A stretch of 64,000 nt of DNA from Lysinibacillus pinottii. Lineage in GTDB: Bacteria; Bacillota; Bacilli; Bacillales_A; Planococcaceae. Positions 9,001 to 17,248 of this stretch are shown piece after piece. Where the stretch lies: positions 372,001-436,000 of the forward strand of contig NZ_JANTOO010000014.1 in the NCBI RefSeq assembly GCF_024753545.1, read 5' to 3'. The notes under the pieces are model-generated. The model was given only the letters and a program-made list of their open reading frames with translations. It searched no databases and was not told the origin of the DNA. The position numbers were made by a program, and so were the translations under genes. Positions within the stretch are counted from its first letter, which is position 1. Each line of letters starts with the position of its first letter.

Positions 9001-10403
9001 TTATCTCATATTTTCGGAATAAACATTAAGCTCAATATTGGGGAACTTACGTCTAAATTCCATAATTAAATTTGTACAACTTTGACAGGCAATTCTGTAT
9101 ATAAATCTATTTTACCAGGAACATTAGGATCTTTTATCTGAGAAGAAATATCTTCAAGTATTTTAGCCTCAGTATCATTAAGACGAGGAAATCTATCTTC
9201 AACATAGGTTTTAAACGACTTTGTTTCTTTTGAAAAAGTAAAATCTCCTAAGTTACTACCCATGCTATCAGAGGAATGGATTTGACTATGCGCTTGAAAT
9301 TCCTTTTTAACACCAGGAATGGTTACTTCTGCTACAGCAACGTTTCCATAAGTTAATTTATCTAATTTTCTATCAAGCTTGTTTTTCTGTGTTTTTGAGA
9401 GATTTTTGTAATCATCGGAATTTCTTATTTTTTCTATTTCTCTGTTAATATCGCTTCTAACATTTTGAGTTTTATCATATAAACTATCTATTGTCCGATT
9501 AGGTAAACTATTTTCAACAGTCCCCTTACTACTCGAACTGCTGCTATTAGTCTTACCACTTGTTACTCCAGTCGGTTTTGTACTAGATACCCCTTTAACT
9601 CCCAACACTGACGTGGCTACGCCAAAACTATCTAACCAATGCTCTTTCGATAGTGGGTCTTTCGGGTTCACCGAACCTTTTACCATGTCCGTCAAGCCTG
9701 ATGTTGCATAATTTAAAAAATCAGATGGTGAATTGAACATCTTATCTTTTCTACTTTTTGCACCCGACCAAATGCCATCTACTGCACCTAGTGTAAGATA
9801 ATTTGCAAAATCATATGGGGAGTTAAGTGCTTTATCTTTTCTAGTATCTAAACCGTCTTTGAAATCTTTACCAATTTCCTTGAAGCTATTGAATGACTTA
9901 ACAACTGGATTTTTGATTTCCTTCGCAACCGTTTTGGCAGTTGATTTCGTTTTAATGGCTATTTCCTTCGTTGTTTGTTTAACTTCTTTTACGATTTGTT
10001 TTGTTTGCTGGTAGACCTCTTTTGTTTTCGCTGCAGTTTGTTTATAAACTTCCTTGGTTTTACTTACAGTTTGTTTATAAGCTTTTTTAGTTGCTAATAC
10101 AGCACTTTTTACTACTTTTTTAAATTGCTTCGCTATTTTACTTTTACTTACTTTATTATAGAGCTTACGGGCCTTGGTAAAGAATTTCCCCCACTTTTTC
10201 TTTTTCTTTTTCTTCTTGCGTTTTTTCTTTTTCTTCTTTTTACTCGATTTCTTTTGTTTTTTCTTAGTGGAGCTTTTCTTTTTGGAGGATTTCTTGGAGC
10301 TCTTCCCTTTCGATCCTCCGCTCTTTCCTTTTTTCTTGCCACTTGGGGAGCCTACTTTTGGAATCATCCCCAGTAAGCTTCCTGCTAATCCTAATAGACC
10401 CAT
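9001..10403 (-). pseudogene. Deaminase-type polymorphic toxin, frameshifted in its last zinc motif
   Basis: An ATG at 10403 opens a 445-codon frame: targeting start MGLLGLAGSLLGMIPKVGSP, a lysine-rich segment (residues 23-75), an Ala/Lys/Thr/Gln-rich helical region with KTKEVYKQT repeats, a pre-toxin segment (SPYDFANYLTLGAVDGI, then NPKDPLSKEHWLDSFGV), and a deaminase-like tip with YGNVAVAEVTIPGVKKEF and NDTEAKILEDI. At ELP the frame slips and ends at 9066; in the other frame it continues CQSCTNLIMEFRRKFPNIEL to a stop at 9001, restoring the CxxC motif. A one-base deletion near 9,083 therefore removes the catalytic zinc ligands. The last 12 codons of vgrG-like sequence precede it directly. 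Confidence 0.75.
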
Positions 10404-10687
10404 TAGGCATCACCCCCACCAACAGGGATCATCCCCATCATGTCTAAGGCGGAATCGAGGTCTGCTTCTTCTTCCTGTGAAGCGACTGACACAGGGGCTT
10501 TGATGGACCCTTCCATCGTGACCGCCTGTCCCTGGATATCCGTAATGCCGTCAAACACTATACTACTGGAGCCGCAGGTGAATCGCATGGATTCGGCTGC
10601 ACTCATGGACACTCGCTTCCCTGCGAAGGTGATCGTGTCATTCGCTTTGACTAGCAGGGAGGGCTTACTATGCACGGTAATGCCGCT
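10162..10687. repeat. Long direct repeat, copy 1 (vgrG tail plus toxin N-terminus)
   Basis: About 525 bp nearly identical to 18,507-19,026. I see a 6-bp length change in the lysine-codon run, a few substitutions in the targeting segment (such as KKKGKSGG versus AKKGKSGG) and one silent-type change in the vgrG tail. Such identity between diverged flanks points to recent duplication or gene conversion. Confidence 0.85.
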
Positions 10688-10690
10688 AAA
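10403..10690 (-). pseudogene. Orphan VgrG C-terminal tail
   Basis: The frame encodes SKPSLLVKANDTITFAGKR through IPVGGGDA, almost base-for-base the C-terminus of the complete VgrG at 18.7-20.3 kb. The match stops abruptly at about 10,687. No start with a ribosome site and no upstream vgrG sequence is present. It serves as a homology arm in front of the toxin gene, whose ATG overlaps the tail's stop codon exactly as at 18,742. Confidence 0.85.
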
Positions 10691-10784
10691 CTGGCTATCC
10701 GCTATTTACCTAAAACCACTATCTACCATTATAAACCTTTTTTCACTTTATATTTCTTCACTCCAACATATAATTGTATGCCTG

Positions 10785-10930
10785 TACTTGTATAAAATTT
10801 AACACTTAGTACACTAATTAAATAATCGTATTCTTTTCAATTTACGTATTTAAACATGCAAAAAAGCACTTGTCGCCTATTAAGACAAGTGCTTTAAGTT
10901 TATTAATTTTCTAAGTTTATTAATATTTGC
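10785..10930 (-). repeat. Dispersed terminator block, copy 3
   Basis: This copy has both the CTTGTATAAAATTTAACAC part shared with copy 1 and the hairpin (10,865-10,895) in a shorter form. It lies at the end of decayed sequence at 10,930-11,160. Confidence 0.75.
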
Positions 10931-11160
10931 AAGTTTTATAAGTTATTTTGATATTGACAATATGATATCTTTTTTTACTACATGGCAAGTGTAACGTTTA
11001 AACCCTTTAGCTTGTTTAATCTCGTGTGTTTCTTGCTTATGGCATCCCATGAGTAATCCTTTTAAGTAAAATGTCATCTCGCCTATTCGCGCCATTAGTA
11101 ATTTAAAAAGCATCTCTTGATGGTTCTGCCTTCATGAAATCTCAATTCTCAAACAATTAT
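10930..11160 (-). pseudogene. Decayed small gene shared with 15.5-16.0 kb
   Basis: The minus strand contains HEGRTIKRCF, RIGEMTFYLKG, GCHKQETHEIKQAKGFKRYT and KITYKTCKY in shifting frames. The same peptides occur in the repeats at 15,490-15,775 and partly at 15,850-15,990. It always sits directly before the terminator block, the position of an immunity gene. No family is recognised. The stretch from 11,160 to 11,565 shows nothing I can assign. Confidence 0.5.
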
Positions 11161-11565
11161 TGTTCATTTGGTCTACTCTTTAATCTTTATTTTATTTATT
11201 GTACCTTTATCTAGTTACATTTCAAAGCCAATTACAATCCATTCATCTACATAACTCCAAAAACTGATATTATATTTGGGCTTTAATTTTGCAGACCAAA
11301 AGTAGCATTGTTATCAATACAAAGATATCTAAAACTTCTTTTTCTTCGTATGGTGCTTTTGTCCATGCGTGAGAAATCTACAAATTAGCTAATACTTTGG
11401 TTAGCCCTTGACCACTTTTTCAGCTAAAAATGCCCATAGTTTGCTTTTTCTCTTGTTCTTTTAAGTTCTTCTTTCTCTAACCTTAGAATCAAGTAAAATA
11501 ACTAACTAAATCTCACACTCTCTAATTTTAAAAATTTTTCAAACCTATTTACCATAGCTTCTTTC

Positions 11566-11985
11566 GTAGTTGGAACTTAATGCAGTGGGAGATGTCAAAC
11601 ATCCTCATACACGGCAAATTTTAGCGGGAGCGAGAAATCCTCAAACAGGACAGTGGCTGGATTGCTGTGCCTATCTCGAACAGCATGCACAATCAGAGGC
11701 ACTTGCTGGCACAAATACAACCATTGGCGTAATAGCGTTGAATGCAAAATTAACAAAGGCAGAAGCAAAAAAGATTGCCCAGCTTACACAAAATGCACTC
11801 GCCCGAACGATTTATCCTGTCCATACGATGCTTGATGGCGACACTATTTTTGTGCTAGGTACAGGAGAGCAGACATTTGCGCTAGATTATTTGGGACATT
11901 TAGCAACTAAGGTGATGGAGGAAGCTATTCTTGCTGGTATTCAAGCGGCAGATAAATTGGCAGGGGTGGAAAGCTATACAAGCAT
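11566..11985 (+). pseudogene. Fragment of a P1 (DmpA/aminopeptidase) family peptidase gene
   Basis: The plus strand encodes ELNAVGDVKHPHTRQILAGA, NTTIGVIALNAKLTKAEAKK, NALARTIYPVHTMLDGDTIF and ILAGIQAADKLAGVESY. This is the C-terminal part of the P1 family (Ntn-hydrolase fold), including the conserved NTTIGV motif at the autoprocessing site. The N-terminal half is absent and both edges are abrupt. The fragment runs opposite to its neighbours and has a more GC-rich codon style than the surrounding modules. Confidence 0.7.
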
Positions 11986-12382
11986 TCATATAATTAACAA
12001 AACCTGCCATATCTTCTGGGTAGTGATGATTTCCATAAAACTCTGCAATTTTATTTAATAATTTATTATCTTCTTTACATCTTTCTTTTATTTCAGATAA
12101 ACAAACAAATCTGAGTTTTCTATTCTCCTCTCCTAATATTGTGCTTTCTTCATCTAATTGAGGGAAATAATTTGTTTTTATTTCTAACATAACTTTATCT
12201 AAATCTTCACTAGATACTCCCCATGCAAGTTCACTAACAAATCCACTTTCATCACCATTCTCCATCAACTCTACCGCATAGTCAGAAATAACGTCTTTAC
12301 TAAAATAATTTTCTTGGACACCTACAAAAATAGTTTTCCAGTCATACTTAATATATCTATTTTTTAAATATTTTAAGTTCAT
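11986..12382 (-). pseudogene. DUF2247-like immunity gene, 3' end replaced
   Basis: The ATG at 12382 follows GTAGGTGA; the reading frame gives MNLKYLKNRYIKYDWKTIFV, ESGFVSELAWGVSSEDLDKV and IAEFYGNHHYPEDMAGFVNYM, the typical end of DUF2247 proteins. The frame then reads into the reverse of the P1 peptidase fragment (about 29 foreign residues to 11,900), so only the last few native residues are lost. It may still fold. It starts right after the decayed toxin gene ending at 12,395, as its presumed antidote. Confidence 0.6.
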
Positions 12383-12394
12383 ATTATTCACCTA

Positions 12395-13493
12395 CTACTT
12401 TTTTGGAACTTGATTTGGCTTACCTGTTATAACACCATCTTCAATGAATCTCCTGTGACTCACGTCACCATTTGGCTCAACAATCCATTCAAAATTGCCA
12501 TTATTACTCCCTGTTATTTGGTATAATTCCCTTTCAATCTTATCCCCTCCTACCAGTGGAAACTTCTCCGAAAATCTTGAATAATTATCAACAACATCAG
12601 AAAAACCTTGTTCCTTTGGTGCATAAGGGAACTCTTTTTCTATAATAGGTTTCCCTTTTTCATCTCTTCCCCAAACTGGTTTTACTTTATCAACCTTTTC
12701 CCCACTTCCAACTCGTTTTCCATCTAGAATAGGACCTTCAAGTTCTTCAATTACTTTAGAATTAGATTCACTGACTTTCTGACCAGCTTTTCCCGTACCC
12801 TTAGTCTCATCTTGTTTTTTAGGATTTTGATTTGGTTTTGGCGCAAGGTTTGGTGCTGGTTTTGTTTGACCGCCGCTAGGTGTTTTAGAAGTAGTTCCTT
12901 TTACTCCAAATACTGAGGTTACAACACCAAAACTATCTAACAAATGTTCCTTTGATAAAGGGTCTTTTGGGTTTACTGCCCCATTAACCATTCCGGTAAA
13001 GCCAAAGGTTGCGTAATTTACAAAATCAGAAAGTGAACCCCATATTTTCCCTTGTCTGTCCTTTGCTCCAGACACTATACATCTAATGCTCCTAATGTAA
13101 AATAGTTTGCAAAATCATACGGTGAGTCTAACACTTTGTTCCATTTCACGGCGGCTTTCTTTGCTTGGTTTTTTGCCTTCTGATAATACTGTTTGGCTTT
13201 TTGAACAGTCTTTTTCGCATAAAGGACAGCCTTTTTTATGGTTCATTTATACCATTTTACAAACTTCTTTTTCGCAAATTTTATGAATTTATGGGCTTTC
13301 GCATAAACTTTGCCTTTCTTTTTCTTACGCTTCTTTTTAAGATTTTGAAGAGATTCTTTAATTTTAATTTACTTTTCGCCTTTTTGCTTTTCGTTTTTCT
13401 AGACTTGCTTGCCTTTTTAACACTCTTAACAACAGGGATACTGGCAAACAAACTGCATATTGCTCCAAAAAAACCTTTTCCCTCCTTTGCCAT
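12395..13493 (-). pseudogene. Polymorphic toxin gene, N-terminal half frameshifted
   Basis: The 5' end (ATG 13493) encodes MAKEGKGFFGAICSLFASIP and a lysine-rich region, a different targeting start from the other toxins. Frames break near 13,290 and 13,075; between them are AKKTVQKAKQYYQKAKNQAK and VLDSPYDFANYFTLGALD. From 13,075 an open stretch of 226 codons carries NPKDPLSKEHLLDSFGVVTS, a Pro/Lys-rich linker, and a C-terminal domain with VWGRDEKGKPIIEKEFPYAP and WIVEPNGDVSHRRFIEDGVI. The last motif resembles small nuclease-like toxin tips, but I cannot name the family. Confidence 0.65.
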
Positions 13494-13499
13494 TAAGCA

Positions 13500-13835
13500 C
13501 CACCCCCACCAGTAGGAATCATGCTTATGACATCTAGTGCGGATTCAAGGTCAGCATTCTTCTCCCGATGTATTAGATACGGATACTGGTGCTTTGTTCG
13601 AGCCTTCCATTGTGACAATCTGTCCCTGCATATCGGTGATACCGTCAAGAACGAGACTGCTGGTGCTACATATCAAGCGCATGGATTCTGTTGCACTCAT
13701 GGAAATGCTTTTCGCCGAAAGAATGATATTATCATTGGCTTTTAGTGTAAACAGATATATACTTTGTACTTCTACTCCGCTTCCAGATCGAGCATTTCCC
13801 CCTAATTCCTTACTCTCAATTGCTTGTGCCTGACA
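13500..13835 (-). pseudogene. Orphan VgrG C-terminal tail, second diverged copy
   Basis: The minus strand reads LKANDNIILSAKSISMSATE, SMRLICSTSSLVLDGITDMQ and GQIVTMEGS.KAPVSVS, aligning with the end of the intact VgrG, but with a frameshift near 13,560 and clear divergence (roughly two thirds identical residues by eye). It precedes the toxin pseudogene at 13,493, repeating the vgrG-tail/toxin order. Confidence 0.75.
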
Positions 13836-13918
13836 GCTAATAAATTACAAATGTTCCATTTATAGGTAAAAACAACTTGTTGCATTTGAAGGTGTAGACT
13901 TTTGCCACAATACAAAAA

Positions 13919-13963
13919 TAAACAGCTCATATAACCATTAAAAATGGTTATATGAGCTGTTTG
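13919..13963. terminator. Strong near-perfect hairpin
   Basis: AAACAGCTCATATAACCATT and its exact complement flank a 4-nt A loop. It can act in either direction; on the minus strand it follows the SUKH gene at 14.2 kb. The region 13,840-14,219 holds no gene that I can support. Confidence 0.65.
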
Positions 13964-14219
13964 GGTTGATGGAAATCTTTTTAACCTTATGATAAGAATA
14001 GAAATACCAATTTTACTTTCTTCATTTCTACCGTACTAAACTTTCACAACTTATTCTATCTTTTAGGAATTAAAATCAAAAGACTGCTTTTTTTCTAATA
14101 TTGATAATGTCTAGGAATATCTTCTTTCTTTACAATCTTACTGTTATAGTGTAAATCCATTTTTTATTGTAATTTTTGTTAATCAGCACCCGATAAAAAA
14201 TAGGGTAATCACACAACTT

Positions 14220-14675
14220 CTATCCCTTGATAAATTCGGATGTAATATTTATTCCATCTGAAAGAAAACGGCTGAAACTATCCCAAGCTATCTTGGGATC
14301 CCCCTCCCCCTCTATATATTGGTATACTGGTGGATTCTCTCCCTCACTAAATCTAAAATAATTAAATTCATAACCTTGATGCATTGAAAATACAAAAGCA
14401 TCCTCTGGTAATTTGAAAGATTCTTGGTTTTCTTCTAGCAACTCATTTGCTTCTTCCGTTAATCTCTTTAAACTTCCGAAGAAAATATCTGTGCCTTGAA
14501 ATAACAACCCTGCACAATGTCCCACTTCTAACAAAAATGTGCGATACATAGTTGGAAAACTGTGTCCAATTTCCTTCTCCAATTCTTTGATTTCATTTTC
14601 ATTACACCCCTGAATTTCCTCAACAGTGGCTATTTGCAATCCTACCAATAAATTCACGATACTATTTTTATCCAT
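14220..14675 (-). CDS. SMI1/KNR4 (SUKH) family immunity protein
   Basis: A 151-aa protein from the ATG at 14675; GGAGGG, which overlaps the stop of the toxin fragment upstream, sits 8 nt before it. SUKH signature: ELEKEIGHSFPTMYRTFLLE, then FFGSLKRLTEEANELLEENQ and FVFSMHQGYEFNYFRFSEGE. It is intact and directly follows a deaminase-type toxin tip, so it is the likely antidote of that toxin. It is a paralogue of the SUKH protein at 3.6-4.0 kb. Confidence 0.82.
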   Translation of the reverse strand: MDKNSIVNLLVGLQIATVEEIQGCNENEIKELEKEIGHSFPTMYRTFLLEVGHCAGLLFQGTDIFFGSLKRLTEEANELLEENQESFKLPEDAFVFSMHQGYEFNYFRFSEGENPPVYQYIEGEGDPKIAWDSFSRFLSDGINITSEFIKG

Positions 14676-14679
14676 ATTG

Positions 14680-15412
14680 CTATTTCCCTCCAGGTCCATG
14701 ATCTATTATTACATCTATATTAGGAAACCTTTGTTTAAACTGTTTTATTACACCTGCGCAAGAAATACAGAATGGCAATTCAGAAAACAAATAAACTTTT
14801 CCAGAAGCATCTTTTGAAAAGCTTGAAGACAAATCCTCCAAAATCTTAACTTCCGAATCTAGAGTTCTTGGGTTATGCCCTGTGGTAATTATATCAAAAA
14901 TTCGCTTATCTGGTACACCTACTGTCCCTACTCTATCTGCATTACCACTAACTCCAATTAATTCACCCTTTTTCCCATTGATTTCACTCCGCAAAAGCAA
15001 TATTTCTTTTTGAACCAACATTAAATTTTTGCCTAATTTGATCAACTCTATTTAGTGATTGTTCAGTTGACCTTACTACTGTAGCTTGTCCTGTACCCTT
15101 AGCTGCTTCATCAGGCTTTTTATTCGAGCCATTTTGTGATGGTTGGGTATTAGACGGTTTCGGACTTGGAGTTGTTGTGTTTCTTCCAACTGTTCCTGTA
15201 TCCTCTATGTATCTAGCGTCTCCACCTGCTCCTGCTAACTCATACCGCTGTGGTGGTTGCAGCATCTGATGCAGTTGCTGTTTGACTTCGGCTACTTTGG
15301 ATTGTATCTGGGTTTTCACGTTCACTACTTGCTTTTTGACTTTTTCTTTTACACTGCCTAAGAGACCTTTATTCGCATTTTGAACACTTTTATTGATGCT
15401 CTTAAATGGTTA
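14680..15412 (-). pseudogene. Deaminase-type toxin fragment with one frameshift
   Basis: From 15,412 the frame reads NANKGLLGSVKEKVKKQVVN, IQSKVAEVKQQLHQ, the linker NTQPSQNGSNKKPDEAAKGT, and QIRQKFNVGSKRNIAFAE, then shifts frame near 14,990 and goes on with EINGKKGELIGVSGNADRVG, RTLDSEVKILEDLSSSF (DxE motif) and VYLFSELPFCISCAGVIKQF (CxxC) to the stop at 14,680. The zinc and catalytic motifs are intact in the second part. The targeting N-terminus and lysine-rich region are missing, so this is an orphan tip plus linker. Confidence 0.75.
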
Positions 15413-15414
15413 TC

Positions 15415-15500
15415 TTTTCAATTTACGTACTTAAACATGCATAAAAGCACTTGTCGCCTGTTATAGACAATCAAGTGCTTTAAGTTTATAAATTTTCTAA
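15415..15500 (-). repeat. Dispersed terminator block, copy 4
   Basis: The hairpin at 15,443-15,483 has the same stem as the other three copies. The flank TTACGTACTTAAACATGC differs by a few bases. Confidence 0.75.
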
Positions 15501-16050
15501 GTTTATTAATATTCGCAAGTTTTGTAAGTTAGTTTAATATTGACAGTATGACATCTTTTTACCACATGGCAAGTGTAACGTTTAAACACTTTAGCTTGTT
15601 TAATCTCGTGTGTTTCGTCCCTATGACATCCATAAGTGGTCCCTTGTAAGTAAAATGTCATCTCGCCTATTCTCTCTCTTATTACATTAGCGTTAAAATA
15701 GCACTTCTTGATGGCCTAGCCTTCATGAGTTATTAATTCAAATTCAAGGATATCTTTAACTGTACACAATTAAAATCTATTTATATTCTTGTTCATCGCC
15801 ACGAGCTTTGTCATTATCGTTTATTTAGTCACTATTCCATACAAAACTACCTCCTGCATGTAAAATGTCATCTCGCCTAATTCTCACACTTTTCTTCCTA
15901 GACAACTGTTTACATAGTACTCCTTGATGGTCCAGCCTTCATGAGTTATTAATTCAAATTCAAGGATATCTTTAACTGTACACAATTAAAAAAACTATTT
16001 ATATCCTTGTTTATCGCCAAGTGCTTTGTCATTCTCGTATGTAAATATGA
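15495..16050 (-). pseudogene. Tandem decayed copies of a small gene
   Basis: Two partial copies lie in a row. One (15,775-15,495) reads VKDILEFELITHEG, KKCYFNANVIRERIGEMTFY, THEIKQAKVFKRYTCHV and NIKLTYKTCEY with one stop; the second (about 15,990-15,850) repeats VKDILEFELITHEGWTIKEY and then diverges. They match the relic at 10,930-11,160. The repeated DNA includes TTCAAATTCAAGGATATC at 15,753 and 15,957. The remainder to 16,270 shows no gene. Confidence 0.55.
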
Positions 16051-16269
16051 ATCGAGTTACTAATTATAGCAGTCTTCTATAGCTTTCATTGCAACCAATC
16101 TTGTGTGTATGCTTACCTTCATAGACTGTTGATTCAAATAATAAGCCTTTAAAAACTAAAAGTTTCAGTTAATTGAAGTTTAGTATATTAATACAGCCTA
16201 AGATAGATATCTAAGCCCTTTATGGGCTGTCTTTAACCGTCCCCTAAAATATAAAACCAGACTGATCTA

Positions 16270-16311
16270 AAAAAATGGTGGCAGTTGTCTTTCCCAGCTA
16301 CCACCATATTA
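16270..16311 (-). terminator. Terminator hairpin after a gene remnant
   Basis: ATGGTGGTAGCTG pairs with CAACTGCCACCAT around a short loop and is followed by a T run on the minus strand. Confidence 0.65.
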
Positions 16312-16526
16312 TCATTCATTCAATTTAACGTACTCTTATTGTGTAGTAACATATTTTTTATCAATTTCAGATGGTTCCTACTGTTCTTGATAAATTTACT
16401 TTTCATCTTTAACAATAACTTCATACATCTCTCCAACATTTGCATCCATTGGTACCCATGCATAATAATTTTGATTAATATAAATTGAACCAACTTTGTT
16501 TTTGCATCATTCCAGTAATTTTTCAT
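16312..16526 (-). pseudogene. Remnant of a small gene, frameshifted
   Basis: The frame from the ATG at 16526 begins MKNYWNDAKTKLVQF and after a shift the sense-looking peptide NYYAWVPMDANVGEMYEVIV follows, ending at an early stop. Its position after the SUKH-3 gene and before a terminator suggests a lost immunity or accessory gene. No family is recognised. Confidence 0.4.
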
Positions 16527-16579
16527 GCTTGGATAGTATACATCCCTTTTCTTGAAAAATCTTCAAAAAAACGAAGATA

Positions 16580-16640
16580 ACAAAAACAGGTCTATCATGG
16601 AGTTATCTAACCACAATCGACCTGCTTTTTGTAATGGAAT
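16580..16640 (-). terminator. Possible terminator hairpin
   Basis: GCAGGTC and GACCTG separated by a long loop, with T runs on both sides. It follows the SUKH-3 gene by about 150 nt. Weak stem. Confidence 0.35.
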
Positions 16641-16776
16641 ACCGTTATTCAGGTGAAAAATTCACGCATTAATATGCGTACAAATGAAAAAATGAAAGGA
16701 CGAAATCTTCATAAGTGTATTACATGAGTTATGTGTAATTAACGGTTTCATTCAGCGCTAGGTAATACTTATCACC

Positions 16777-17238
16777 TTAATTTTCTAAATGCTCTTCATG
16801 TATTACTTTTAACTCTCTCCCTTCACATAAATTGTTGAGAGCTTCATATATTCCGCAACCAATTTTCCAAATATAGTAATCATCTCGTACTGCGTAAACT
16901 TCCCCTGCTTTAGACATATACAATACTGCATTATCTCTAAAAGCAGTACCAATTACAACCAAATCCTCACCTATTATAACTTCATATCTTTTATAATGTC
17001 TTCTGTCTAAATCCCCCAGCCCTTCCTCCGGATCTATCACAAAATCATCCAATTTTCCATTATATTCGTAGATACACTTTAATTCACCAAATTGCTCTAG
17101 TGCCTCTTTTACACAATCGAAAACTATATATCCTTTATCTTCTAAATATTTCACTTGTGAACTAATATCTTTTTTTCGCTCTGGTGTCCACCCTGATTGT
17201 TTTAATATTTTTTTTGTTTTTATTGATAGTTTTTCCAT
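16777..17238 (-). CDS. SUKH-3 type immunity protein
   Basis: A 153-aa protein from the ATG at 17238; its AGTGAGGT ribosome site overlaps the stop codon of the toxin gene. The start LKQSGWTPERKKDISSQVKY, then YLEDKGYIVFDCVKEALEQF and YKRYEVIIGEDLVVIGTAF, is the pattern of the SUKH-3 family, whose members are known partners of YwqJ-type deaminase toxins. The pair is the only complete toxin/immunity unit here and is the 3' end of the secretion operon. Family call is good; the protected reaction is inferred from the toxin. Confidence 0.8.
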   Translation of the reverse strand: MEKLSIKTKKILKQSGWTPERKKDISSQVKYLEDKGYIVFDCVKEALEQFGELKCIYEYNGKLDDFVIDPEEGLGDLDRRHYKRYEVIIGEDLVVIGTAFRDNAVLYMSKAGEVYAVRDDYYIWKIGCGIYEALNNLCEGRELKVIHEEHLEN

Positions 17239-17248
17239 TCTAAAAACC

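Noticed and set aside
10125..10503. Long Phe/Leu/Arg-rich frames on the plus strand and the Arg/Lys-rich alternative frame
   Set aside because: They are antisense or shifted readings of the lysine-codon tract of the toxin gene. The same frames recur at 18.4-18.8 kb for the same reason.
3528..15483. The repeated hairpins as a CRISPR array
   Set aside because: Four copies are thousands of bases apart, without regular spacers or cas genes; the stem and T run fit a terminator.
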